From: Desulfobacula sp.
Lineage (GTDB): Bacteria; Desulfobacterota; Desulfobacteria; Desulfobacterales; Desulfobacteraceae
Direction of reading: 5' to 3'
Length of the DNA stretch: 41,522 nucleotides
NCBI GenBank assembly: GCA_021647625.1
Contig: JAKIUJ010000012.1
Span: forward strand, 1-41,522
Below are positions 23,277 to 32,605 of the stretch, in pieces. Both the position numbers and the translations under genes were made by a program. Numbering within the stretch: position 1 is the first letter of the stretch; each line of letters begins with the position of its first letter. The notes beneath the pieces are model-generated. The model was not told the origin of the DNA, did no database searches, and worked only from the letters and a program-made list of their open reading frames with translations.

Positions 23277-24968
23277 ATGAATTTACATCTCCCATTTGAG
23301 TTAAAAACTTTGTACGAACAACAGTTTTTTTCGTCACTTGATTACTATTTTGCACAATCTATGGGCAAAATTTTTTTTGAGACAAACCCAATTGTGCTTG
23401 CATCCTGTGCATTGGTGTCAAAAATGCTCAACCAGGGGCATATTTGTGTTGATATTCATGAAATGGGAAAAATTAGTCAAGTCATTTCAACAAAAGATAA
23501 TATAGCGTTTACACTTCCGGATGCCAAAGTCTGGCGCTCATCCTTAATTGAATCAAAGATGGTTTCAAAGGACCCGAAAACACCCTTGGTGATTGATGAA
23601 GACGATAGGCTATATCTGGCCAAATATTATGATTTTCAACTTCGCTTGACTCATAATATCATCATACGAATCAAATCACAGTCTTTAGGCTTAGATCAGT
23701 CTGTTCTTGAAAAAATTATAGATCAGGTTATTCCGGCCAAAACCAAACCGGTCTTAAAACAACAAAAAGCAGTTAAAAATGCAATTTTAAAACCGTTGAC
23801 CATTATTTCAGGTGGTCCGGGCACAGGTAAGACATTTGTAACCAATGCGATTAAGCAGGCTTGTTTGCTGATGGCAAAACAACAAGGGATGCCTGCACTA
23901 AATATTATCTGCACAGCACCAACCGGAAAAGCCGCCTCTAAGATGGAAGAGGGCAGAACAATTCATTCCATATTAAAGCCATTGAGACATCGCCCGGGAT
24001 TTAATTTTAATAAGGACAATCTCTTGCAGGTCGATGTTATGATTATTGATGAGGCCTCCATGGTTGATATGAGCCTTTTAACACGGCTTTTGGAAGCAAT
24101 TCCCTTAACTGCAAAGGTTATTGTTTTAGGCGATAAGGATCAGCTTTCATCGGTCCAGGCAGGATCTGTTTTTGCAGATATATGTAGGGCGCAACAGATG
24201 ATGCCCTATATACATGCGTTAAACCATAACTTTAGATCGTCAGGTAAAAGCGGTATTCAGTCGCTTGCAGCAGCTATAAACAAAAATGATCCTGATAAGG
24301 TGGAACAGATATTGACGGATGATGATTATTCAGATGTTATTTTTGAAAAATTTGATAAAAACATAGGAATTGAAAAATTACTAAAACCCTATATTAAAAA
24401 AGGATATCACCCCATACAAAATGCCCGGAATGATGAAGTAGCATTAAGAAATCTGGATTCATTCAGGATCCTGTGCGCTCATAATTTTGGTGATACCGGA
24501 ACATTACAAATTAATCATGTTTGTGAAAAGATTTTGCGATCCCAGGGTAATTTTGGTATACAAAAAAAGTCGTTTAGAGGCATAATTATGGTAAACACCA
24601 ATGACTATCAAAAAGGATTATTTAATGGTGATACCGGCATTACTGCGGAACAGGATACGAAAAGAATGGTTTTGTTTTCGAGCTTTGACGGCAAAATTAA
24701 GCAGTTTAGATATAAGGATTTGCCCGGACATGACATGGCATTTGCCATAACGGTCCATAAAAGTCAGGGATCTGAGTTTGGAACGGTATTGTTGGTAATG
24801 CCTGAAAAAATGTCTCCGGTTATGACAAGACAGTTATTGTACACCGGAGTTACCCGGGCAAAAAACAAAGTGGTCGTTTTTGGCAGAATAGATGTTGTGA
24901 AAGCTGCAGTCGGGCTTGATACAAAAAGGAATTCTGGAATAGAAGGGCACTTAAAACAAGAATTATAA
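23277..24968 (+). CDS. recD: RecD-type exodeoxyribonuclease V alpha subunit (SF1B helicase)
   Basis: A 563-residue superfamily 1B helicase. Residues 1-160 resemble the RecD N-terminal domain that contacts RecB. Motif I is ISGGPGTGKTFVT (about residues 177-189), then GKAASKMEEG, the Walker B helicase motif VMIIDEASMVDMSLLTRLL, motif III VIVLGDKDQLSSVQAG, motif IV region LNHNFRSSGKSGIQ, motif V VHKSQGSEFGTVLLV and motif VI LLYTGVTRAKNKVVVFG. Length fits RecD of RecBCD (about 600) better than RecD2 (over 700). In RecBCD it is the 5'-3' motor in double-strand break repair. No recB or recC lies beside it, so the partners must be elsewhere. The start ATG has a poor ribosome binding site. Confidence 0.88.
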   Translation: MNLHLPFELKTLYEQQFFSSLDYYFAQSMGKIFFETNPIVLASCALVSKMLNQGHICVDIHEMGKISQVISTKDNIAFTLPDAKVWRSSLIESKMVSKDPKTPLVIDEDDRLYLAKYYDFQLRLTHNIIIRIKSQSLGLDQSVLEKIIDQVIPAKTKPVLKQQKAVKNAILKPLTIISGGPGTGKTFVTNAIKQACLLMAKQQGMPALNIICTAPTGKAASKMEEGRTIHSILKPLRHRPGFNFNKDNLLQVDVMIIDEASMVDMSLLTRLLEAIPLTAKVIVLGDKDQLSSVQAGSVFADICRAQQMMPYIHALNHNFRSSGKSGIQSLAAAINKNDPDKVEQILTDDDYSDVIFEKFDKNIGIEKLLKPYIKKGYHPIQNARNDEVALRNLDSFRILCAHNFGDTGTLQINHVCEKILRSQGNFGIQKKSFRGIIMVNTNDYQKGLFNGDTGITAEQDTKRMVLFSSFDGKIKQFRYKDLPGHDMAFAITVHKSQGSEFGTVLLVMPEKMSPVMTRQLLYTGVTRAKNKVVVFGRIDVVKAAVGLDTKRNSGIEGHLKQEL

Positions 24969-24999
24969 GAAAGATAACATTTTGAAAAAAAATCAGACA

Positions 25000-26343
25000 A
25001 TGTCCGATCATATCTGGCAGTTTTTTTGTTCTGTCAAGCTTGCTGTTTACACCCTGGTTGCCCTCACTGTAACCTCTATTATCGGAACTGTTATTCTCCA
25101 GAATGGTTCTGATCAGGAATATCTAAGGCTCTACGGCCAGACATGGACCAATTTGATAAAAGTATTTAATATCAATGATATGTATCATGCCTGGTGGTTT
25201 TTAGGGCTTATTGTGCTCTTGTGTATCAATATAGTTGTATGTTCAATTGAACGTTTGACCGTTACCTGGAAAATTATTTTTCCTAAAGCAGTCAGATTTA
25301 AACTGGCAAGATTTACAAAGCAAAAACAAACCGCTTCTTTTTTACTTGAAAAAAGTTCAGACACAGTGCTGCCTAAATATGAAACATTTCTTTCAAAGCA
25401 TGTTGGCAAAGTGGTCAGGGAAGAAACCCAGGCCGGTGTTGCTCTATTTGCGGAAAAAGGCAGATGGACAAGAATCGGTGTTTATATTATCCATTTTAGT
25501 ATTCTGCTGCTTTTAGTTGGTGCTCTAATCGGCACATTGTTTGGGTTTAAAGCCAATCTCAGGCTGGATGAAGGTGCCACATCGGATACTGCATTTCTTG
25601 CAAAAAAAAGGACGGCAATTAAGCTTGGGTTTGAAATCCGGTGCAATGATTTTGAAGTCCAGTTTTATGACACAGGTGCTCCAAAGGAATTTAAATCCAA
25701 TCTGACTATCATCGAAAATGGAAAAGAGACTTTTACAAAAGATATCCGGGTGAACCATCCACTTCGATACAAAGGGATCAATATTTTTCAATCCTTTTAT
25801 GGTACGGCACAACCTGATGCTGTTCTTCTTGAGATTGTCCGTCGTTCAGATAAAGAAACAACTCAGCATGAGATTAGAGTGGGTCAACAACTATCGCTGC
25901 CTGGTGAACAAGGTACGTTTAAGCTTGAAGGTTTTTTACCCAATTATGATTTTCAAGGCAATAATCTTGGTGAGGCCTTTATTCTAACTGTTACACCAAA
26001 AAAGGGAAGTGTTTTTCAAATTGGCCTGCCAACCAGGTTTCCAACATTTGATAAGATGCGTAAAGGCGATTTGGCTTTTGTTATCAAGAAATTTGAACAA
26101 AAACACTATACCGGATTACAGATTACAAAAGATCCAGGGGTCTTATATGTATATGCCGGATTCATATTTTTGATTCTCGGATGCTGGGTTACTTTTTTTA
26201 TGTCCCATCAATCGGTTTGTATTCAAATCGAATCTGATACACAAGCAACAAGTAAAGTTTTTGTTTTTGGAATAACTAATCGGAATAAACAGAGTCAAAA
26301 ACTTAAAATTAAAAAAATGGCAACAAAACTAAAGGATCTATAA
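25000..26343 (+). CDS. resB: ResB-like cytochrome c biogenesis protein (System II)
   Basis: About 447 residues. It has the ResB pattern: an N-terminal helix pair (SSVKLA-like SVKLAVYTLVALTVTSIIGT with the following NGSDQEYLRLYG loop), a second helix WWFLGLIVLLCINIVVCS, a third helix WTRIGVYIIHFSILLLLVGA at about residues 150-175, a large periplasmic domain (LRLDEG, IRVNHPLRYKGINIFQSFYG) and a C-terminal helix VYAGFIFLILGCWVTFFMSH. ResB and CcsA deliver heme across the membrane and attach it to CXXCH motifs. The start is uncertain: TTG at 24982 has a weak AAGAAAG site; I prefer ATG 25000 by length. ccsA begins 5 bases after the stop. Confidence 0.9.
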   Translation: MSDHIWQFFCSVKLAVYTLVALTVTSIIGTVILQNGSDQEYLRLYGQTWTNLIKVFNINDMYHAWWFLGLIVLLCINIVVCSIERLTVTWKIIFPKAVRFKLARFTKQKQTASFLLEKSSDTVLPKYETFLSKHVGKVVREETQAGVALFAEKGRWTRIGVYIIHFSILLLLVGALIGTLFGFKANLRLDEGATSDTAFLAKKRTAIKLGFEIRCNDFEVQFYDTGAPKEFKSNLTIIENGKETFTKDIRVNHPLRYKGINIFQSFYGTAQPDAVLLEIVRRSDKETTQHEIRVGQQLSLPGEQGTFKLEGFLPNYDFQGNNLGEAFILTVTPKKGSVFQIGLPTRFPTFDKMRKGDLAFVIKKFEQKHYTGLQITKDPGVLYVYAGFIFLILGCWVTFFMSHQSVCIQIESDTQATSKVFVFGITNRNKQSQKLKIKKMATKLKDL

Positions 26344-26348
26344 CGGTT

Positions 26349-27182
26349 ATGAACAGTTCATTTGCATTATCTTCAGCAACATTTATTTATGCTTTGGCAT
26401 CGGTTTTTTATATTGGATCATTTTCTTTTAAAAAACAGATTCTGGCGAAAATAGGATTGATTGTTCTCATAATTGGTTTTATGGACAACACTGCCGGTAT
26501 CATTTTAAGGTGGATTGAATCATACCAGATTGGATATGGTCATGCACCCTTTGCCAACATGTATGAATCTCTGGTTTTCTTTTCATGGACTGTTGCACTC
26601 TTGTATATTTTTGTAGAATTAAAATATAAGAAAGATGCAATTGGTGTATTTGCAACACCTTTGATTTTTCTTGCCATTGCCTATGCATCTTTTGATCCAA
26701 GTATGGGAAGTAAAATTTCTCCTCTTGTTCCCGCACTTAAAAGTAACTGGTTGATTGCCCATGTTATCACCTGTTTTCTGGGTTATGCTGGATTTGCTCT
26801 TGCCTTTGGTTTTGCTATTATGTATTTTTTTAAACCCGAAGACCCGAATTCAACATCGATCTTTACCAGGTTACCCTCATTGGACCTCATTGACGAACTC
26901 ACCTACCAGATGGTCGTTTTTGGCTTTTTATTTCTTACCATCGGAATAATTACAGGGGCGGTGTGGGCTAATTCCGCCTGGGGGAAATACTGGACCTGGG
27001 ACCCTAAAGAGACATGGTCGCTGGTCACCTGGTTTGTTTATGCCATTTTCATGCATTTACGGATGATGAGAGGGTGGGGTGGTAAACAACTTGCCTGGGT
27101 TTCCATTATCGGTTTTTTATGTGTTCTTTTTACTTATTTCGGTGTTAATTTTTTACTCAGCGGACTGCATTCTTACAGCTAA
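26349..27182 (+). CDS. ccsA: CcsA/CcsB-type heme exporter and cytochrome c synthase subunit
   Basis: A 277-residue membrane protein of about eight helices. It carries the tryptophan-rich heme-binding motif WANSAWGKYWTWDPKETWSL at about residues 207-226 and the histidines that ligate heme in this family (for example YGHAPFANMYESLVFFSWTV and the LHLR-like MHLRMMRG). With ResB it forms System II, which moves heme to the periplasm and ligates it to apocytochromes c. The position directly before the multiheme qrcA gene fits. An AAGGA site lies at the end of resB. Confidence 0.95.
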   Translation: MNSSFALSSATFIYALASVFYIGSFSFKKQILAKIGLIVLIIGFMDNTAGIILRWIESYQIGYGHAPFANMYESLVFFSWTVALLYIFVELKYKKDAIGVFATPLIFLAIAYASFDPSMGSKISPLVPALKSNWLIAHVITCFLGYAGFALAFGFAIMYFFKPEDPNSTSIFTRLPSLDLIDELTYQMVVFGFLFLTIGIITGAVWANSAWGKYWTWDPKETWSLVTWFVYAIFMHLRMMRGWGGKQLAWVSIIGFLCVLFTYFGVNFLLSGLHSYS

Positions 27183-27278
27183 CGGCGGTTAACAAAACTC
27201 CATTATTACGGATAACTGACGAACTACCAGCGGATTACCGTTTTTCCTTTGCACACACGCGTCTTTTCTTAATTTATC

Positions 27279-27307
27279 TTGACAAGAAATCAAGATATTA
27301 ATATAGA
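27279..27307 (+). promoter_or_regulatory. Sigma70 promoter of the qrc operon
   Basis: TTGACA at 27279-27284 is the full -35 consensus, and TATAGA at 27302-27307 follows after 17 bases. This would give a leader of about 135 bases before qrcA. The leader contains a small hairpin (AGACGGT/ACTGTCT, about 27334-27357) of unknown meaning. Confidence 0.65.
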
Positions 27308-27450
27308 ATAACGCAAATTACGGACGGTACTGCAAGACGGTTAAAGATTACTGTCTGCAAAGGAAATAGTCTTGGTTGAAGTTATCACTAAGTTTCGATC
27401 AGGACAAAATGGTTAACGTATCATCAACATTTTAAATTGATGGAGTTTTC

Positions 27451-28125
27451 ATGAGTGAAATAGAAAACAAAGCTGAAAATGGTTCCACGGAGAGTGCAGG
27501 GGAATGCACTACCGGAGACACAAAAGATGACAAGGGCCTCGGGCTCGGTGTCATCTTTTTTATTGTGGCATTTATTGTTTGCTTCTTATCCGGTACACTG
27601 TTGTTTCCCAAATTGCTCTATTCAAAAAAAGAGCAACCTTTTAATTTTGATCACGAGCTTCATGTCGGCGAGGCCGGCGATTGCGATGCATGCCATTCCT
27701 TAAGGGATGACGGCAGCTTCACTGGAATACCCAAATTGGAAACCTGTCTGGATTGCCATTCAGAAGAACCCATGGGTGAAACAGATGATGAAGCGATTTT
27801 TACTCAAGAGTATGTGGTAAAAGAAAAAGAAGTTCCCTGGCTTGTTTATTCAAGACAGCCAGACTGCGTTTATTTTTCGCATGCCGCACATCTTTTAGGT
27901 AAAGATGAAATGGATTGTGCGTCATGTCATGGTCCCATTGGAGAATCCACCTCATCAAGGCCCTATGAAGAAAACAGACTCACCGGTTACAGCCGTGATA
28001 TCTGGGGTAAAAATATCTTTGGAATCAAAAAAAATTCCTGGGATAGCATGAAGATGGATGATTGCGCAGAGTGTCACAAAGAAAAAAATGACCAAAAAGG
28101 TTATTGTTTTCAGTGTCACAAGTAA
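27451..28125 (+). CDS. qrcA: Quinone reductase complex, multiheme cytochrome c subunit QrcA
   Basis: A 224-residue protein with one N-terminal membrane helix (about 30-53) anchoring a periplasmic domain. It has five CXXCH heme motifs: CDACH, CLDCH, CASCH, CAECH and CFQCH, plus axial-ligand patterns FNFDHELH and FSHAAH. QrcA of Desulfovibrio is described as hexaheme; here only five canonical motifs are visible, and CVYFSHAAH might hold a sixth atypical site. QrcA takes electrons from periplasmic cytochrome c3 and passes them into the Qrc complex, which reduces menaquinone. TGGAG precedes the ATG. First gene of qrcABCD. Confidence 0.92.
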   Translation: MSEIENKAENGSTESAGECTTGDTKDDKGLGLGVIFFIVAFIVCFLSGTLLFPKLLYSKKEQPFNFDHELHVGEAGDCDACHSLRDDGSFTGIPKLETCLDCHSEEPMGETDDEAIFTQEYVVKEKEVPWLVYSRQPDCVYFSHAAHLLGKDEMDCASCHGPIGESTSSRPYEENRLTGYSRDIWGKNIFGIKKNSWDSMKMDDCAECHKEKNDQKGYCFQCHK

Positions 28126-28171
28126 GAAACCTGAAACACAAGAATTCAAAAACTTTATAGAGGAACAATTT

Positions 28172-30310
28172 ATGAAAGTTGACAGAAGAAGCTTCTTGGG
28201 ATTGGGACTTGGTGCAGTCGCCGGTGTAACGGTTTCACCCATGATGCTGAAATTAACAGACGATTCTTCCATTCTGTCGCAGACGACAAAGCTGTGGCCA
28301 TGGGCACTTGATCATCCTCCCCTTGATGGAGAATCCACTTATGAAAGTTCGGTCTGCAGTCTTTGCCCAGGCGCATGCGGTATCAGCGTCCGGAAAATTG
28401 ACAACAGGCCCATAAAAATAGAAGGGCTTGACGACTACCCTGTAAATGACGGCGGTGCCTGCCTTCATGGCATTGCAGGTCTTCAATACCTGTATGATCC
28501 GGCAAGGGTTAAGACTCCATTAAAAAGAAATGGTGACGGGTTTGAAGAGATTTCCTGGGATGATGCCATTGCGATTGTTTCAGGAAAACTTGGTGATATT
28601 AGAAAAAGTGGCGCACCGGAAAAACTGGCCTGTATCATCGATAAAGATCAGGGATCTGTTTCAGGTCTTTTTAAACGATTGCTTGAAACCTTTGGGTCCC
28701 CCAATTTTTATACAATGCCGTCTCTTGAATCCAATCTTGAATTAACTGCCGAGGCACTTCACGGCGAAGGCATGACCATCGGATTTGACCTGGCTAATGC
28801 TGATTTAGTCTTAAGCTTTGGTGCAGGGCTTATTGAAGGCTGGGGGTCACCTGTTGCCTGTTTTAAGGCAAATGCATCCAGAAAAGAGCGGCATGCAAAA
28901 CTTTACCAGATTGAACCCAGATTATCCAATACGGCAGCCAATGCGGATAAATGGATACCTGTGAAACCTGGAACTGAAGCTGATCTTGCTTTGGGCATCT
29001 GTGCCGTAATGCTTAAGAACAATCTGTTTAAAGGCTCGGCCACGTCTGCATTCACAGGCGGATTCAACAAACTTGCAGCACAGGTTCAACAGGATTATTC
29101 ACCAGTTAAGACAGCAGAAATTACAGGGGTAAAAGCCGCTGACATCGAAAAGCTGGCCACTAAGTTTGCCAAGGCTAAAATGCCGTTGGCGGTATTTGGC
29201 AAAGGTCGCGGTGATGGTGCACAGAGCCTTAAAGAGATGGCTGCCGTACAATTATTAAACTGCATGGTTGGTAATCTTAATAAAAAAGGTGGCACCTTTG
29301 TTATGCCAAAGGCCGAATACCTTGAATTTCCGGAAAGTTCACTTGACGGTATTGCCCAAAAAGGCATGTTAAAAGAAAAAACCGGAAAATATGTTAACCA
29401 GCTGTTTGAAAAAGTAAATCAGACATCTAAACCTGTGATTGAAGCATTGTTTGTCTACAATGCCAACCCCTGTTACAATATGCATAAACCCAAGACGGTG
29501 AAACAGGCATTTGAAAAAATTCCATTTATTGTCAGTTTTTCTTCCTTTCTTGATGAAACAGCCATGGAAGCAGATATTATCCTTCCAAGCCATACCTTCC
29601 TTGAAAGATTTGAGGATGTGGCAACAGGTGCAGGCCTTGCAAAAAGCGTGGTAGGGCTCACCAAACCCATGCTCGATCCTATTTTTGACACCCGGCATCC
29701 CGGAGATTCTGTTATTTCCATCGCCAAAGCCCTTGAAAGCGGTGTTGCCCAGAATTTTGAATGGGAAACGTATGAGGAGTGTCTCGAAGGCGTTACTGCC
29801 GGCATCTGGGATTCACTCTCAGAAGACGGGTTTGCGCTTCTTTCGGAGGAAGCACCTTCCACAGCAGCTATGGTTAATGTCTCTTACCTGGCAGCTGGTC
29901 CTGCAACGGTAAAGGCCCAGGGTGACTATAAACTGACACTGATTCCAATTGATAATATGCGATTGATCAGCGCAGGATACTCAGCGAGTCCATTTGCCAT
30001 TAAAACAGTTGCAGACACAGTCTTAAAGGGTAAAGACATTTTGGTGGAAATTAATCCTCTTACAGCCAATGGGTTGAAAGAAGGCGGATATGCCACCTTG
30101 GCAACCCCCATAGGTACTGCTCGTGTCAGGATTCATTTGAACGAAGGTATCATGCCGGGAGTGATTGGAATGGTTGAAGGGCTTGGACATACATTTGACA
30201 ATATATTTGTGTCCAACAAAGGGGTGAACGTAAATGATCTTATTGGCCCGGTAATTGAATCCGGTTCAGGACTGGATGCCGCCTTTGGAATTAAAGCTAA
30301 GCTGTCCTAA
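28172..30310 (+). CDS. qrcB: Quinone reductase complex, molybdopterin-oxidoreductase-like subunit QrcB
   Basis: A 712-residue periplasmic protein. I chose ATG 28172, which has AGAGGAA before it and gives a Tat signal DRRSFLGLGLG; the in-frame extension upstream overlaps qrcA. Motif CSLCPGACGISV plus the Cys of GGACLHGIAG (about residues 55-100) form a ferredoxin-like [4Fe-4S] site, and the body is a molybdopterin oxidoreductase fold (FGKGRGDGAQS, ILPSHTFLERFED and the C-terminal dinucleotide-binding domain). In characterised Qrc this subunit lacks molybdenum and serves structurally or in electron transfer (family knowledge). It lies 46 bases after qrcA. Confidence 0.93.
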   Translation: MKVDRRSFLGLGLGAVAGVTVSPMMLKLTDDSSILSQTTKLWPWALDHPPLDGESTYESSVCSLCPGACGISVRKIDNRPIKIEGLDDYPVNDGGACLHGIAGLQYLYDPARVKTPLKRNGDGFEEISWDDAIAIVSGKLGDIRKSGAPEKLACIIDKDQGSVSGLFKRLLETFGSPNFYTMPSLESNLELTAEALHGEGMTIGFDLANADLVLSFGAGLIEGWGSPVACFKANASRKERHAKLYQIEPRLSNTAANADKWIPVKPGTEADLALGICAVMLKNNLFKGSATSAFTGGFNKLAAQVQQDYSPVKTAEITGVKAADIEKLATKFAKAKMPLAVFGKGRGDGAQSLKEMAAVQLLNCMVGNLNKKGGTFVMPKAEYLEFPESSLDGIAQKGMLKEKTGKYVNQLFEKVNQTSKPVIEALFVYNANPCYNMHKPKTVKQAFEKIPFIVSFSSFLDETAMEADIILPSHTFLERFEDVATGAGLAKSVVGLTKPMLDPIFDTRHPGDSVISIAKALESGVAQNFEWETYEECLEGVTAGIWDSLSEDGFALLSEEAPSTAAMVNVSYLAAGPATVKAQGDYKLTLIPIDNMRLISAGYSASPFAIKTVADTVLKGKDILVEINPLTANGLKEGGYATLATPIGTARVRIHLNEGIMPGVIGMVEGLGHTFDNIFVSNKGVNVNDLIGPVIESGSGLDAAFGIKAKLS

Positions 30311-30369
30311 TTAACGCAAAGCCGCCCTGGGGCGGAAAATTCAAGGATATATTGCTAAAGAGGTTCTTA

Positions 30370-31236
30370 ATGAAACAAGAAAATACAAAAACACATAAGT
30401 TCGGAATGGTCATTGATCTGGACAAATGCACAGGCTGCGGTTCCTGTATGGTCTCGTGTATGTCGGAGAATAATGTTCCATTTAAGGACGATGAATCCGA
30501 TAAAAAGAAAAGTATCACCTGGATGCGTGTTTATAAATTAACCAATGGTAAATCTTTTCCTGATACTGAGATGGTATATCTGCCAAGGCCCTGCCAGCAT
30601 TGCGCCGGCAAAGGAGGCCACGGTCATTCACCCTGTGTTTCTGTTTGCCCTGCCACGGCCACTGACTATGGTTATGATACAGGAATTGTCAGCCAGATTT
30701 ATACACGCTGTTTTGGATGTCGATATTGCATGGGGGCCTGTCCGTATCATGCAAGATATTTTAACTGGTGGGATCCCAAATGGCCGGAAGGCATGGAAAA
30801 ATACCTGAGCCCAAGCGTTTCTCCTCGAATGAGGGGGGTCGTTGAAAAATGCAGTTTCTGTTATCACAGATACCAGGCTGCAAGGGACATTGCATATAGC
30901 CAAGGCGACAAGAATGAAATTCCGGAAGAGAATTATCAGACCGCCTGTACCACAGCATGCCCCGCAGGCGCCATTGTCTTCGGGGATTTGAATAATCCCG
31001 AGCACAAGGTACATAAGATAGTTAATCCTGATCCCCATCCTGATACATTCAATAAACATGTGGTGGGAAAATCAAGAAACCCCAATGTCTTCAGGCTTCT
31101 TGAAAGACTGGGGACCAACCCCAAGGTTTACTATCTTTCCGAACGGGAATGGGTCAGAAAAGCAGGAGATAACTATCGCGAAGGTGAATGGGATAAAATC
31201 AAGAATCACTATGGGGCAACATCAACCCATGGTTAA
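30370..31236 (+). CDS. qrcC: Quinone reductase complex, iron-sulfur subunit QrcC
   Basis: A 288-residue ferredoxin-like protein with four cysteine groups: CTGCGSCMVSC, CQHCAGKGGHG then CVSVCP, CFGCRYCMGACP, and CSFC with CTTACPAGAI, as in the NrfC/PsrB/DmsB family that binds several [4Fe-4S] clusters. It links QrcA and QrcB to the membrane subunit QrcD. The ATG at 30370 has AGAGGT before it; an upstream in-frame TTG at 30352 lacks a site. No export signal is visible, so it is likely carried out by the Tat signal of QrcB (inference). Confidence 0.93.
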   Translation: MKQENTKTHKFGMVIDLDKCTGCGSCMVSCMSENNVPFKDDESDKKKSITWMRVYKLTNGKSFPDTEMVYLPRPCQHCAGKGGHGHSPCVSVCPATATDYGYDTGIVSQIYTRCFGCRYCMGACPYHARYFNWWDPKWPEGMEKYLSPSVSPRMRGVVEKCSFCYHRYQAARDIAYSQGDKNEIPEENYQTACTTACPAGAIVFGDLNNPEHKVHKIVNPDPHPDTFNKHVVGKSRNPNVFRLLERLGTNPKVYYLSEREWVRKAGDNYREGEWDKIKNHYGATSTHG

Positions 31237-31270
31237 GACATCGAAAAATCTTATTTAGGAGTGAATAAAT

Positions 31271-32581
31271 ATGGATTCTGCATTAATACCTGAAGGTGCA
31301 AAACGCTGTTCTTTTCCAAAGTTTTATGCTGGAATAGCCCTCGTTGGCGCCGTTGTTCTTTGGGGCGTTTTTGCCTGGATACTCATCTATTGGAAAGGTC
31401 TGAACCAAACCAATATGAATGATTATTACGGGTTCGCCCTCTGGATCTGGGCTGACCTGGCAATTATCGCTGTCGGCGGCGGCGCATTTTTCACAGGTCT
31501 ATTAAAATATATTTTTAAAATAGATGAATTAAAAAATATCATTAACTTTGCCGTTATTATCGGCTTTATCTGCTATAGCTCAGCATTGTTGATCCTTGCC
31601 ATTGATATTGGACAGCCCCTTCGTGGCTGGTTTATTTTCTGGCATGCCAATGTTCATTCAATGTTGACTGAAGTGGCTTTTTGTCTGTCTGCTTATTTTG
31701 CGGTATTGACCATTGAATTTATACCCAATATTCTGGAAAACAGACAAGCCAATAAAGTGCCGTTCTTTCGTCATCTTGCGCATAACATGCATGGTGTAAT
31801 GGCAGTATTTGCAGCCGCTGGTGCTTTTCTTTCTTTTTTCCATCAGGGATCTCTGGGTGGGGTTGCAGGCGTCATGTTCGGTCGTCCTTTTGCCGTAAGG
31901 GAAGGATTGTTCATCTGGCCCTGGACCTTCTTTTTGTTTACATGGTCTGCCGCAGCATTCGGTCCTTGCTTCACCTTATTGGTCACAAAAATCACAGAGG
32001 TGATTACAGGAAAAAAACTGGTGAGTGATAAGACTGTTCATCTTCTGGCCAAAATTTCAGGCTGGATGATCTCAACCTATATTATCGCTAAAATTATCGA
32101 TACCATCTACTGGGCAACGGTTACTGTACCCAGTCTGGGATTTGAACTCAGCCATTTCTATTCCAACAACAGTTTTTATGGATACTCCATTCTGTTTATA
32201 GAAATTATTCTCTGTGGCGTTGTTCCCGGTGCGATTTTGATTATGAAATCCACACGGGAAAACCCGACTCTGCGCCTGGTTGCCATTATTCTTGGTACCA
32301 TCGGTGTTTGCCTGAACAGATGGGTCATGGTTCTTCAAGTCATGGCGGTTCCGGTAATGAGTTTTGATACCTGGGCATTGTACATCCCAAGCTGGCAGGA
32401 AGTGGCCACCACTATACTGCCTATTGCGTATGGTATTATCCTGATTGCAGTAACGTATCGGTATCTGCCGGTATTCCCCCAGGAACATGAATTAAACCAT
32501 GCCAATGAGGCTGATACTGTTAAAAAAGAAGTCCTAACGGAAGATGCAATAATAAAAGAAGCTGTGGCAGCAACCGAATAA
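31271..32581 (+). CDS. qrcD: Quinone reductase complex, membrane subunit QrcD (NrfD/PsrC family)
   Basis: A 436-residue protein with about ten hydrophobic helices in the NrfD/PsrC pattern (for example FYAGIALVGAVVLWGVFAWI, the FTGLLKYIF helix and SILFIEIILCGVVPGAILIM). NrfD-type subunits hold the menaquinone site; in Qrc it lies near the periplasmic side and the enzyme is electrogenic (family knowledge). GGAG precedes the ATG. Its stop is followed after 25 bases by a small membrane-protein gene, and then by a terminator, so that gene belongs to the same transcript. Confidence 0.93.
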   Translation: MDSALIPEGAKRCSFPKFYAGIALVGAVVLWGVFAWILIYWKGLNQTNMNDYYGFALWIWADLAIIAVGGGAFFTGLLKYIFKIDELKNIINFAVIIGFICYSSALLILAIDIGQPLRGWFIFWHANVHSMLTEVAFCLSAYFAVLTIEFIPNILENRQANKVPFFRHLAHNMHGVMAVFAAAGAFLSFFHQGSLGGVAGVMFGRPFAVREGLFIWPWTFFLFTWSAAAFGPCFTLLVTKITEVITGKKLVSDKTVHLLAKISGWMISTYIIAKIIDTIYWATVTVPSLGFELSHFYSNNSFYGYSILFIEIILCGVVPGAILIMKSTRENPTLRLVAIILGTIGVCLNRWVMVLQVMAVPVMSFDTWALYIPSWQEVATTILPIAYGIILIAVTYRYLPVFPQEHELNHANEADTVKKEVLTEDAIIKEAVAATE

Positions 32582-32605
32582 CCTTAGGTAAAGGAAAAAA
32601 TAATT

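Noticed and set aside
27308-27450. qrc leader hairpin as a known riboswitch
   Set aside because: Only one small bulged hairpin is visible and it matches no class I can name.
29369-29862. Long minus-strand frames inside qrcB
   Set aside because: They are antisense to a well-conserved coding region and have no start signals or recognisable motifs; GC-rich codon bias creates such frames.
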